This document shows positions 9,851 through 21,447 of a stretch of DNA of 64,000 bases, piece by piece; positions within the stretch are counted from its first letter, which is position 1, and the number at the start of each line of letters is the position of its first letter. The DNA lies in contig NADL03000775.1 in NCBI GenBank assembly GCA_002205965.3, forward strand, positions 682,001-746,000, in the 5' to 3' direction. The translations under genes were made by a program, and so were the position numbers. The notes below the pieces were generated by a model. That model did no database searches and was not told the origin of the DNA. It worked only from the letters and a program-made list of their open reading frames with translations. This stretch comes from Kappaphycus alvarezii (taxonomy: Eukaryota; Rhodophyta; Florideophyceae; Gigartinales; Solieriaceae).

Positions 9851-10265
9851 GTTAATTATATTACATTGAATTTTTAGATTATAAAAATATGGAGAACACA
9901 AGTCTCGCTCAATCTGAAAAACGCTGCCAAGGATTTTCAGCCTCTCATGCCTGTCAATATCCCTAATGCCAGTAATGTTCACTGTAGTCACTGTAGTGAA
10001 CATAAGTAAAATTTTCAGAATTACAGTTTCAGCTCTTATGTTCACTATACTAAACACAAGAACCGTTTCGGGGACCAAGTTTGGAGTGGATCCTCATTCG
10101 CACGGGCAATAGGATTTAACATCTCAGAGACGTTACATGATCCGGTGTGTTTCTGTAAGATCCTCGACTTTCCAGACCCGAAATTGGATGAAAATGGCTC
10201 CAGGGCTTTGCTGTACGTTACGCCGATATCCATGATGTCATCATCTTCGCTCCTTCAACCAACAG

Positions 10266-13200
10266 ATGCAGCATCTATCGCCCCAAACGGTAAATGAAGC
10301 TACCACAACTCTTACGCAAGCTCGTGAAAGCCAGGTCCAGCTACGCGAGGAATTTGAACAAGAAAATGAAGCGCTAAACCCTGCCACACCACATACTGGC
10401 AGTGGGAAGGGGGCAGAAAGTCAAGAAAATCGACTTACGCGAACCCGAGAACGTCCTAAAGCACGAAGGGGAGCTCGAGAAGGGAGCAGGAGTAGAAGGA
10501 GGGAGGGCAAGAAAAGCAAGGAATTCGGGAGAATCACGAGATGTCAGCAGTGGGTGAATTCTGGGAAGGAGTGACTGCAGTTCAATTATGGTAGAGAAGG
10601 AATTCGCCGATACCATCTTACACAACCGTGCTCATTTGCTCTGCTCCTTGGCCGTTTATAACATTAAAGTGCAGTGTGATTCTAAAAAACTTCCTCCTAC
10701 AAGGTGCGGTTTTGCCGTCTTGTTGATGGGTAGCATTCTAAGACAACTAATGGATTGGCTGAATGAAAGTATACGACTTAACAACATCCAGCAGCAATCT
10801 TTCAACTTGTCAGACATGTACCGCTACGTCGCCATTCTTCTATTCTCACACACCACGAGATTTAGCTATTAGAAGGCCATAACTGTTTTACGGCAGTCCG
10901 AAAGTACCCCATCCTCTCTCGAACGAATGCGATTCCTCTCGAGCAATATTCTGGCTTACTCGCCAACTGGCAAAGGAGATCATGGCAGTATTCAATGTAA
11001 TGCGCAACGAGATCAGATGCGGTATCTTTCAGAGTTTGAGGCACTTGCATTCAGGGACACCAGTAAATTGTTTTTCACTCCAATGCATTTGACAGCTACA
11101 CTCGATGATGATCTATTTGTGCAAGGGCCGCGGACAATCAAGTGAAGATGCTAGCGCAAGAAAAGTGGACTGTGAAGGACATTCTGCCGATACTCTGGCC
11201 GATGCTTTATTCAGAATAGTACTGGCGGTGCGATTTAGAAGACGCGGGGAGCCCCAAACAGAATACGTTCGAAAGCTGATTAATTCCCTCCTGGACGGTC
11301 GTGGAGAAGAATCGTTTAATGGATGTCTTGTAACAGCAGATAGGGGCTACGGAAAGCAAGGATTCATGGAGATAATGATGGAACATGGGTTGGGGTCTGT
11401 GTTTGTTATGCCCGATCATATTCTTGGCTGCCATCCTTTCGTCGGAAGATCATTTTCAAATCCACTACGTGAGGATCTACAGGAAGCAGAAATTGAGCTC
11501 TGTGCGTCTAACGCCCCTAATCAAAGGGACGCACCGGCATTCCAACCTGTATCTGCACAGTCTGATCGCAACGCTTCGCCTGCTGTGGAAAGTAATGTGG
11601 ATACAAGTAATGAGACCACCGAGATCGATGGAGGCTCTCGTTTCGGTGGACCAGCTGAATCTGAAGTCGCAAATGCGGTTGAATTAGATCGAAGGAAGGA
11701 ATTTGTGATTAACGACGACGCTACATTGGGACCTGGTTTTTTTTTTCGCCAGCAAATCAACTGGCTCCGTATCTCGACGGGTTGGGCAGAGCAAAGCAAC
11801 TGAAATTACTGTACTTGAAAGAGATGATGCAAAGTTTTGCAAAGTTTTGCGGTTTACATACACTGTGCCACAGCAATTGAACTCAATTTTGAACACCTGG
11901 ATAGCGGTACCTCGATCGGATTTTAGGCTAGACCGGACACTTTTCAGCGGTGTCCTTGGGAAATAGGATACTCTTCATTGCTTCAGAGAAAAGGCTGAGG
12001 AGCTGATTGCTGGCCATTGTAATGTTTTCACTCATGGTCAGCGCTGTGCTGATTGGTTCGTTCTAAGACAGTTCCGAATCACAGGAAAAAATGCGGGGCT
12101 CCTGTTATTGTCAACTGAAGCCGTAAAAAACGTTCTAGGTGTTACAAGGACGGGTACTGCGCAAAAATGTCAATGAAAGAGTGGTTTAATCTACTGTATC
12201 AGGGTTGGTTTAGCTCGAAGGTCTCAACGGAAGCGATGATGAGAGGGACTTTGAATGAGAAGGATGTACTGAGCGCGTTGAATTCTATGGCCTTTGTAAA
12301 GGCCGTGTTTGAGATTGGAATGGTTTCGGTAAAGGGTGCTACGTACTTAGTCCCGATACCGTGGCGTTCCTGGATGCTGCTGCTTTTGAGAGATGGGATT
12401 TTTCGTTGGAGCCAGGTGCAGTCACCACTGTTGTAGATGAGGTGGTGGTATTGGCTGCCGTAGAAATTTAGACCAAAGTCGCGGCTTCAACTGTTGGAGA
12501 GGTCATACATCTTGCCACTCCTGACCTGATTAGGTGTGAGGTAGTGGATGATACTTTTAAGCGTTATGTCTTTACTGAGCACATGGGTCAGATCGTGCAG
12601 CAGCTTTTTGTTCTTGGCTTAAATAATGCACTTTACGTGCTATTTACTGAGACGGGAATAATATACATAGTACTAGTCAGGTGCACCACCCAGTCTATGA
12701 ACATTTGTGAGGACAGTCTTACAAAGTTGGCCGTGCCACTAGTGCAATGGGCGCACATTCAAGACGCTGCATTTCCCTCTTTTGTGAGAGCTGATCACAA
12801 AGAAGTGCTCATGACGCGACATAAGTTTTGGAAAGTTGTTGAGCAGCATGTGATTTCCAATGGATGCTTCGTACCCTTAAAGCTGTTTAAGCATGCTGCC
12901 CAAAGTTTTTACTCAAAACCCAAAGGGGGCGTTGACGATGCAACACAGCAAAGAGCCATACTACGGAGCTCTAGTTCCCACTTCAAGTGGGAACAGAAGA
13001 TTGTGTCGCAGATCCTAAAGACTATCGATATCAACGCGGTCTTTGCATGGAGGATCTTCCAGCGTGAGGACATTCTGGAGTCGGAGCAGTCTTTCAAATC
13101 TATTGAAAGTTTTAGAAACTACCTGAACAAGACACAAGCTACGGCCGATTTTATGTTCGATGTATCACAAGAGCTTTTTAGCTATGCTGCATCCACACAA

Positions 13201-13712
13201 CTACAGGAGCACGTGGACGACGGAGGAAGTGGGGAGGAAATAACTGACAATGCGGAATTTAAGAGGCTTGTCAGTTCTGCACATTCTAGGAAACGAAATC
13301 GGTTGGCCTTCTTCAATGGGGCAGATGGAATGTCGTTACGTCTTTGCGTGCGTGGTCACATGCCCAAGCAAGGAGCTCTAAGCTACTGTGATTTGTGTGG
13401 CCAACACAAGCAAGGTTTCAGGGACATCGGTCGTCGTACTCTAGTGTATTATGCGGTGTTAATCTGTGTATCCGTGTATTTTCCGGCCTACGTAAAAGTT
13501 GTTGGAGCGTTTGGCATAATGCTAAAGTTTTAGAGCTAAGAAGGACACCACCGCCTATTGGAAAGGATAATTCCGAAGGTAATGGTGATGGACGAGATCC
13601 TTCTTCTGGTAGTGGAAGACTGAGCAGTGGGTCGGCCAGGTCATCTCGTAGGCGGTGTTTAGAGGGCGATCAAGGCGATGGCCTACCTAGACGTAAGCAA
13701 CGAACTTCCTAG
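10266..13712 (+). pseudogene. DDE transposase (piggyBac-like) interrupted by YqaJ-like nuclease domain
   Basis: Domains in order: a charged Arg/Glu/Lys-rich N-terminus (10266-10570); a helical entry segment, SDMYRYVAILLFSHTTRFSY; the first catalytic Asp in TATLDDDLFVQG (about 11100-11135); KVDCEGHSADTLADALFRI; and the second Asp in CLVTADRGYGKQGFMEI (about 11325-11375). Next, 12160-12660 resembles a YqaJ/lambda-exonuclease-type PD-(D/E)XK domain: WF...STEAMMRGTLNEKDVLSAL, LSPDTVAFLD, AAVEI followed by a stop where Lys is expected (12469-12471), then EHMGQIVQQLFVLGLNNALY. The third piggyBac Asp then appears in KPKGGVDDATQQRAI (about 12925-12960), followed by KWEQKI and NAVFAWRIF. It closes with a Cys/His cluster (YCDLCGQ, LCGVNLC, SCWSVWH). 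Breaks include TAG at 10870-10872, the stop above, a T10 run at 11737-11746 that needs nine T's, and frame steps near 11130, 12342 and 13440. Domain calls are from motif reading. Confidence 0.65.
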
Positions 13713-13761
13713 TGGATACTATAGGTAAAGGGGTAAGACAGTTGTTGTTGTAAGTTTGGCC

Positions 13762-13785
13762 TTATGTTCACTATAGTGAACATAA
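13762..13785. repeat. 24 bp perfect palindrome in transposon right end
   Basis: TTATGTTCACTA followed by its exact reverse complement. Imperfect versions occur at 9977-10006 and 10036-10058 near the left end and at 13969-13987 at the right terminus. These may be transposase-binding sites. Confidence 0.6.
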
Positions 13786-14007
13786 AGGGATTTTTGCTGT
13801 CCCAAAGAGGTAGTCGGAGGTCCAACTTTACATTCCTCTTGACTGAGTTTTTCAGCAATAGTCGCCAAACTTTGCCAACTAGCGCAAGTAAACGCCCTTA
13901 CCACTGTCATAAGCTCAGATGCTACGAAAAGCAAGATCTCTCTAACTACGGCGATCTTCAAAGTTGTGTTCAGTATAGTGAACATTAAAATCTGGCATTA
14001 GGGATAT

Positions 14008-15859
14008 GGAAAGAGATCAGCTGTAGCACTTGCACGGTTAACCCTTACACTCAAGGTAAATAAAGATTAAAGATTCATTCATTCATTTTGAATATCTCGC
14101 CGACCTTTAGAAAGATGTACTAATCAACTGCGACGCTGGAAATTATCATTTCGAGCATCCCTACCAGTTGTACAAAATCCAAATCCAGCGGGTTTTAGAT
14201 AGATTTGGATCATTCAAATCTGCACGTACCCATCGAAATCGAATTCGGATTCAATCAGTCCCGCTAGAAATTGGATTCCATTCCGGTGATTCGGAGTCCA
14301 AAAGACCACGTCTTGGACCTCGATTCTGCGGAATGGAATCCAAATACCATCAAATCAGAGGTGCCCTGCCCTAAAGTAGCACAAACAGCACTGTTACTGA
14401 GAGGGACAATCAACTTGTCGAACAGGTCATCTCTACACAGTTTACTGCGATACTAATTCGTAAAGTAGCGCGGGAAACAGATACTATTATCCTACGACAG
14501 TGAGCGAATAGATCAGGAAGCATGAATTTGGTCGACAGCAATATTCGTCCCCCACTTCTGGCTTCCTCTTCGATCCGTGCGTCACGCACTCCCCTCTCTC
14601 AAATTCAATTCTCTTATAAACAAGAAACACTGGCATTATGGCGCGTATTGCAAAGCAAACGGAGCAGTATGCACACTTCTGCCACCAATCCTTGCCCGCA
14701 ACTCAAGCCGTCTTCCCTTGATCAAAAGAGCGCAAAACCTTCTTCACATTTCTTCAACAAGCTCTGAAAAAATTCCTCAAAACTAATTTCGACCTACTGC
14801 AATCTTGGCAAGAAAAATGGGCACAGGAAAGGTATAGAAAGCGAAGGAGAGAGTAAAAAAGTACAGGTCATTCGTCGCTGCATCAGTAGATCCCTCTTGA
14901 GGCTCTCGGAAAAAGAAGGACTTCATTCTATCCCAATTTTCTCATGATTACTACTATTTATGAGGTATTTGAAGTGGTGAAATTCAGCCATTATGTAAAC
15001 AGACAGGACAGAGGAAGACGCTGTACAGAGGCACCAGAAGGTATGGTGTGAAGCGGTGAAATTTGATTTCATTACAAGAGCATTTAAGGAAAAGAACGCG
15101 ACTGGCTCACTTTCGGAAGAGGATGTCATTCGCGCTGCAAATGCAGTATACAAAGGTGATGCCAACATATCCAATATGTAAAATTTACTGCAAGAACCGG
15201 ATATCGACGTCGGCCCTGAGTTTAATTTTTGAGACTTTCTGCATTTTTCAGAACTACGCATTTCTGCGCTTTGATACTAAGATCCAAAGTGCAAGTGAAG
15301 TTAGTAGATGAGGTTGATGCATTTGCTCCTGTCAACAGCTCTATTTTCATAGGAAATGGAAACGGCGGGAGTAACATCTACAATTCTCAATTAAACCACG
15401 TCGGTAGTTTAATATTACCAGAACTGTCTCCAGCAAAGGGCGACAGATTGAAAAAAATCGCTACCAAGAGCTTTCAAAGCGGTTTGATGCTTTGAATGGA
15501 GGAGATGGCATCGAAAAATTAGCAGAAGCATCTGCAAAGCGATCTAAGGCAACACAGGATCTTGTTCAAGTCGAAAGATATATATATATGCTCAACTTGT
15601 TCTCTTTGACTGGCACAGGCCGTTTTCTGAAACAGCGATATAGTATTATTGCTTAAAAAAGGCACTTAAGGCCCTGAATAGAAATTGTACTGCAGAGCTG
15701 CGCCATCCACTTCCCGTTAGCGATTTTGTTTTGGATTGCAGCTCCGGGCATGCTACACAAACGATGTGGTGTTGATTCTGGACCCAGCGAGGAGGGTTTC
15801 AAACAACAGGATCTGATAGAATCCACACAGCGAGGAAGTGATCTCTTGAACACAACAGA
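14008..15859. other. Decayed, unrecognised sequence
   Basis: About 1.85 kb with only short open frames. Plus-strand stretches at 14638-14850 (MARIAKQTEQYAHFCHQSLP..., then FFTFLQQALKKFLKTNFDLL after a stop) and 15048-15180 (FITRAFKEKNATGSLSEEDV) look as if they were once coding, and conceptual sequence continues in pieces to about 15500. I cannot assign a family. Simple motifs (ATTCATTCATTCATT near 14080, ATATATATATAT near 15583) are present. Confidence 0.35.
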
Positions 15860-16480
15860 GGTAGTGTTGGTTGTACCACAACAAGGTATTTTTCGCTTGC
15901 ACCAGCGGCAAGTTGTGGTTGCACAAGAAAGGTTGTGGTTCCACGAAGCAAGGGGTGGTTGCACATGAATCGGGGGTGTGGTTGCACACATTGGGGGGAT
16001 TAGTTGCAAATTGCGGGGTTAGTGTCACACAGTGGGGGTTAATGACAGCAAACGGGGGGGAGTGATTGAACAAAGCTGGGGAAGGATTTCACACAGCGGG
16101 GGGGGGGTGATCGCTTGCACACTATGGTTATGGTTGCAATCAGCGGGGTGCAATTTGACCCAGCGGGGGGATGATTGCACTCAGCGGGGGGTGATTGTAG
16201 ACAACTGGGGGGCTTGGTTGAACTCGGCGGTGGGGTGATTGCACAAGGCGGGGGAGTGGTTGAAATCGGCGCTGAGTGTGCTTTCACACAGCGGGGAGGA
16301 ATGATTGCAAGCAGCAGGGGTAGTGACCACTCGAAACCTGGGGCAGTGGTTACACACGGCTTGGATGTGATCGCTTGTACACAGCGAGGAGTTGTGATTG
16401 CATGCAATGCGAGGTTGTAGTTGCAAACAGGGAGTTGTGGTGGTACTCGTGGGATTATTACAACGCAGCACACACAGGGA
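15860..16480 (+). repeat. G-rich degenerate minisatellite, unit about 22-28 bp
   Basis: More than twenty degenerate copies of a unit close to GTGATTGCACACAGCGGGGG follow each other, with spacing from about 22 to 30 bases. Variants exchange the middle (TTGCAAGCAGC, TTGAACTCGGC, TTACACACGGC) but keep the TTGCA...CAGCGGGG frame. Runs of four to nine G's recur on the plus strand throughout. Open frames across it on both strands are by-products of the repeat. This is not a CRISPR array: there are no unique spacers of constant length, and the host is eukaryotic. Confidence 0.75.
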
Positions 16481-17249
16481 GAATGGAACAATCAAATACA
16501 AGAAACGGCGGTGTCTTGAATACAAACTGGGCGGAGGCCAATGGGTAGGGATGTACGCGAACTGTGCTATAGGTGTAGGTTCTCTGGTGAGAGTGTTGAA
16601 TATTTCTGAATGGAGTTGCGAGGAATTATTTTTCAGATGGATAGAGGAAGCGGGTACAACTCGGATGAAGAACAGATATGGGGGGATTTAATGGGGATGA
16701 GAACTCCCCGGGGGAGTTGGGAAGACGCGGTGAGAATGGCTAAAGGGTGGGTGGGGATGCAGTCAGGAAGGGTGAGCGGGTTGAGGAGGTGCAGCTACGA
16801 TGAGAGGAGATCGTGTAAAGTGGAGTCAAGTGCAGGAGTGTTGTGCAAAGAAAGATACGAATCACCGATTCGTCGGACTCTGCATGAGTACGTCACCTGC
16901 ATTGTTCAAGCAAAGATGCTTAACTCCAGCATTCGATCGCGATGGAGTCTTTTGGACTCCCCAATAAGATCACTATAATTTTCCCTCAAATGGATTTGGA
17001 TCGCGCATTAGGTAAGGATACTCTAAGCCATAAGAATGTTATGTGGTACAGTGGTGGCCGAAAAGGAAAAGAATTCAGAGTATCTTTGTGAACTTGAAAA
17101 ACCTGTAGCAAGCAGCTGTTTTCAGAATTGTTTACTTCTTTGATACGTTGAGTTCATTTTAAGACTCTTTTTTATAATATCTTTATTATTTTTGGTATTA
17201 TGCGCTAACGCTTTTCCTACTATGGACAAAAAAAATTAAAAGCAATTGT
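16481..17249. other. No gene recognised
   Basis: About 770 bases between the minisatellite and the DIRS-like relic. The minisatellite base bias (GGG-rich) fades out by about 16850. Short frames lack motifs. Confidence 0.4.
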
Positions 17250-17412
17250 TGTGTTGTGTAGACGTTTTTATACGCATGAAACGAAGTACAGTTGATAATG
17301 AGGGCGATCCCACAAGGGGATGCTACACGACGTGGACACGTGGTTCGCTGGCGTACACTCGTCCAGGAATGGGCGAGTGTGCGAGATCCGGCGATGGCGG
17401 TCACTGGCATGC
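17250..17412 (+). repeat. Left terminal direct repeat of DIRS-like relic
   Basis: Shares TATACGCATGAAACGAAGTA, GATGCTACACGAC, TGGACACGTGGTT, GCTGGCGTACACTCGTC and GGCATGCCTCTCTC, in order, with 21277-21447. Confidence 0.7.
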
Positions 17413-20400
17413 CTCTCTCTTCCTCAAGAGACCCCAGAAAGACTGAAAGTAGGCTCTTCTTAACTACGGTCAAAAGAATACGACCAAAGATCGTTGCGCT
17501 AAGTGATCTCAAAACAAGTGACAATCATGGCTCAAGCGTTCATGGATAGCAAAGAAACTGCCAATGCTCTACCTTCGAAAGCTAAACAAGTCGCGAAAAG
17601 GAAAACTCTTGCTGAAGCAGTAATAGAAGGAACATAGATTGTGACGTATGGGCAAACGGTGGAGCGTGTGTATCGAGACCGGAAGTACGGCCTCAGCCGT
17701 TACCCGTACGAGGGAGGGCCGGTAATTGGAGCTTTTTTAGGTGTATTTTTCTATCAAAAGGAGTGGCAGCCTCGCAAGGCTCTCGAAAAGCACTCAAGCA
17801 TGCGTGCAGCGGCAGAGTGCGAAGCAAAATACATCAACGCCGCTGTTTATTGGGATTCCTTTCATGAGGCTGCTATCCAACTGAGACAGGAAGCAATTAA
17901 TGAGAAAAAGGTGGATGAAGCCTTTCGGTTTGACGTTTGGTCTTTAATTGCAGTCAGATATTCAATAAGAGTTCTTGGTTATCGCACTGAACTCCACTGC
18001 ATGGTCGCGGAGAATTCCACGCATGCCAAGATGGTTTTACCGGCTCTGTAATGCAGGGGAGATATTGTTCCTGCTGGAGACCTCGATGAGACTCTTAACG
18101 AGTTAAAATCTCACAGGAAATCCCAATTGATGAAGTCAGTCGCCACCCTCAGCGCAAGTAACGCAAAAAATAGGGCCAAAGGAAAGGAAAGGGTGGTGCT
18201 GCGGATGGTAACTAGTTACCATTGGCTCTTGGCAACCGCTTTGGCGCGGATTAAAAACCCGAGTCGAAGCATGGCACCAGATAGGGGCCTCGGCACATAT
18301 GTGTCGGGCCATTTAGTTTGGGTATACGAACCGCCTATCGAGCCTTTTATTTTAGGGCAACGCGAGGATTTGGGGGATATCCCAAAGTCGGTGGAAGATC
18401 TGGAGTTTGGGGATCGGGACCTAGCTTTAGGGTGCCACACTGGAATATAACAAGAGATATCAAAGAATCATGGCATTGGTGCGAAGGAAAATGGTGCTAT
18501 CATTTTGCCGGCCTTCACTGTATGGCAAGATCGAGAAGAAGGGCTGAAAGGACGCTTTATTGTGAACCTATCAAAGCAATCAAAGAGATTGCCGAAAGAA
18601 AATTGTGCGCATGGAGACCCTCTCGGAATTTGCAATGAACATTAAGCGTGGAGATCACTTTATTACAATGGATATCGACAAGAGATACAGTCATCTACGC
18701 TTGCACCCATTGATGCGCGACTGGTTTATTTTCCGCTACAATGGCCGATACTACAGACTTCTTGCTCTCCCGTTTGGGTAGGGGCGCTCGCCGCTGTGAT
18801 TTACGCGGCTTATGTCACCGTTCTTTCGCGAAATACGGACATTTGTGTACCGAATACTGGCGTATATCGACTATTTTTCGATCCCTCCATCTCCATATGG
18901 TACAACGGCAAGTCCGACGGACTGTGATCAGGTACGGAAAACGATCACTTCGCTTATGCGACGCCTGGGCCTGAATCCACAAACAGGCAAAGGCGAATGG
19001 AATGGAGCACCCGTAGTGGAAACCCTGGGTGTCATGGTAGACAGCATATGGATGAAGTTCTACGTAACGAAGCGGAAGGTGCGAAAAATTCAACAGCTTT
19101 CTGGGAACTTGCTCAAGCAAGTGATTCTGGGACGGCGCTGGGTTTCGGTCGCCGATGTGTCCAGTTTCTGTGAAATCTTTGTTTCGTTTAGTTTACCAAT
19201 GCCTTGGGCACGATTCTACACTCGACCACTGTACTGGGACTTTTACAGCAATCGAAGGCATGATCATTGCTGTCGATGCGATTTATCGCATCAATCAGTG
19301 CGGGATCTCCGTTTTTGGCGCCAGCTATCGCAAGCTGCATCGTAAGTACGCCCAATCACTCCACCGCCTGCTCAGGCTGCAGTGCACTCAGAGGCAGCGG
19401 ACATGGGATACGGCGGTACCTTAAATGTCGAGGAAACAAGACCTGTAATGGAAGGAATGTGTACTGCCTAAGGTGTCTGGAGCTGGAGAGATTGAGCCGC
19501 ACCCCTCAAAATCCGAGAACTGAAAGCCATACGCCGTTTGTTATGCAGGCTGATTGGAACGGAGATTCGTCTACATGGCATCCAGCACTTGCTTTTTCAT
19601 GCAGAAAAACAGACGGTTGTGCACGTCGCAAACAGTTTCGTGTCCACGAGTAGACCAATGATGGGGGTGCTTCGTCGTCTCAAACTTGTGCTCGACAAAT
19701 TGGGAATTTGGATAAGATCAGAGTGGATCCCATACGCTGTCAACCAGTATGCCGACAAGTTGTCGCGACGCTTCCCACGCGGCGACTTGAAGATTCGTAA
19801 GGAAATGCAGCGTTCCGTCGCGGATGGAATGAAGGTGCCCGTCGCCGCTTTCAAGTTTCGACACCTCGGCGAGCCGCCAATGTTCGAGGAGCTGGAATCA
19901 GAATAGAACACGGAGAAAGTACGTCTACTCTGTCCACCAGTGGACTTGATTGGAGTAACTATGAATAAACTCGCACGAACGAAAGCCTCAGCAGTCCTGC
20001 TGATCCCCGAATGGCCCCGAAAGACCTGGCATCAAGCGGCTCTTCGCATGGCATCGCGGGCGGAACGACTCTCGCCACACTCAGCTGCAGTTTGGAGCGC
20101 ACAACGGACACTCAATCCAGCATGGAGACTGTTGCAATCCGATATCAACCCATGAACACTCGCTCCGTTGCACGGGTACAGGCATTGATAAATCTCGGTT
20201 CAATACGGATTGTTGATCTTGCGGGCGTCTGTCCCAGTGCTCGTATGACCGCATCTCTTGTCGCCGAGTTCGCTTAGAGTGACCGTACGGCTCCCTCACG
20301 TAACTCTCAGTGTACTACGTGGTTGTATTTTTGTGCTTCCCACGGCAGAGTTCCACTTCCAGTGACGGAAGGACATATCGCCTATTTTATTGGATGGTTG

Positions 20401-21276
20401 AGGATTTAGAGGGACGCAGGTCGAAGGAACGTAGGCAGTACTTCAATTCCTCAGTATCTTTCAGCCGTAAGAAAAATTCACCTTCTCATTACTGGGCAGC
20501 GTTTGCCTTCGTTTCCCTTTGTGGAAATTGTTGATAGGGGCTACCGAAAATGGGAAGAGTACAGTTGCCCGCAAGAACTCATCAAGTGTGGTATTCCCTC
20601 GACTGAAGTCCAACGCATTAGGGGGTTAGGGATGGCCTCCTCAAATTCTAGCGTTATTCGAGATTTTGTCGCCTATGTGTTTACCTACTGCTTTAATAAC
20701 CCACATAGGAGCTCTGTTAATTCTCTTCTCGTATCTGAGGTTTGGTTTGAAGACGCCGTAATCTTTGCTCGCGCAAAGATGTGGAAGGCACGGGAGGTCA
20801 GTCCTGAGCAACTTATAACCTGCCATCGCATGCCTGGGATTTAGTCACTATTAGACCTCTTCGCTTGATGACGCGATATTCGCAGCACTCATATCCGCTT
20901 CTTTGCGCTTCCTGGGGAACCGGCAGTGTTATAGGCTTAGGGCCTAAACCGTGCCTTGCAACGTGAGCTCAACTCGTCAAGTATCTGTCCTCCTCCTGCT
21001 GGGGAGTTCACATCGCAGTCCCTACGCACCGGAGCTCACACAGAACAAGTTCCGCTTGGCATCCCGTTGGAGTCTCGCATGGCCCGTTTTAGTTGCGGGC
21101 CCGGAAGTTTGTCTTTGTCTGTTCTGTACTTTGATCGCGGTATTCGTCCTAGCTTCGCGTCTTCCTGGTTTCGGGCCGCCACCTACTGCGGCGTCCGTTT
21201 CCATTCCTCCTCCGCCTTCGGCATAGGGGAACCTCGTTTCTCTCGGTGCTTGTGTTACTGCTTTGGGTATTTCGTG

Positions 21277-21447
21277 TTGCGTAGAAGTGTTTATACGCAT
21301 GAAACGAAGTACAGTTGATAGCAAGGGCAATCCTACAAGTCGATGCTACACGACTTGTACGTGGACACGTGGTTTGCTGGCGTACACTCGTCTATAAATG
21401 GGCTAGAGTGGAAGGGCTGGCGACGGTGAATCTCTGGCATGCCTCTC
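21277..21447 (+). repeat. Right terminal direct repeat of DIRS-like relic
   Basis: Same orientation and block order as the left copy, with scattered substitutions and small length differences. Confidence 0.7.

Larger units (their letters stand above)
9961..14003 (+). mobile_element. piggyBac-like DNA transposon with nested nuclease domain
   Basis: The ends are perfect 12 bp inverted repeats, CCCTAATGCCAG at 9961-9972 and its reverse complement at 13992-14003. A second shared block, TAATGTTCACT, follows, offset by four bases at one end. ATAT stands immediately outside both ends (9957-9960 and 14004-14007) and may be the target duplication; classical piggyBac uses TTAA followed by CCC. Subterminal palindromes built on GTTCACTATAGTGAAC occur inside both ends. 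The interior is one plus-strand coding region of about 3.4 kb for a transposase, now interrupted by at least two in-frame stops and several one-base frame changes. Host DNA resumes cleanly on both sides. Confidence 0.75.
17250..21447 (+). mobile_element. DIRS-like (tyrosine recombinase) retrotransposon relic
   Basis: The relic is bounded by direct repeats of about 165 bp (17250-17412 and 21277-21447). Between them, on the plus strand, are a gag-like region (about 17640-18450), a reverse transcriptase (about 18600-19240; MNIKRGDHFITMDIDKRYSH, YNGRYYRLLALPFG, VVETLGVMVDSIWMKFYV), an RNase H-like region (about 19540-19910; WIPYAVNQYADKLSRRFP, a DIRS-type phrase) and a tyrosine-recombinase-type region (about 20330-20850; HIAYFIGW, SFPFVEIVDRGYRKWEEY). 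The order RT, RNase H, YR is that of DIRS/Ngaro elements, and terminal direct repeats favour a PAT/Ngaro-like arrangement. It is broken by roughly ten interruptions. Its terminal repeats differ at about one position in five, so it is old. Confidence 0.65.

Noticed and set aside
15726-16525. Open frames on both strands across the minisatellite, and the idea of a CRISPR array
   Set aside because: Frames follow from the tandem repeat. Units are degenerate without constant-length unique spacers, and the host is eukaryotic.
14270-16990. Possible terminal repeats GAGTCCAAAAGAC (near 14297) and its inverse (near 16945)
   Set aside because: Only about 13 bases match, with no extended similarity or target duplication; could be chance.
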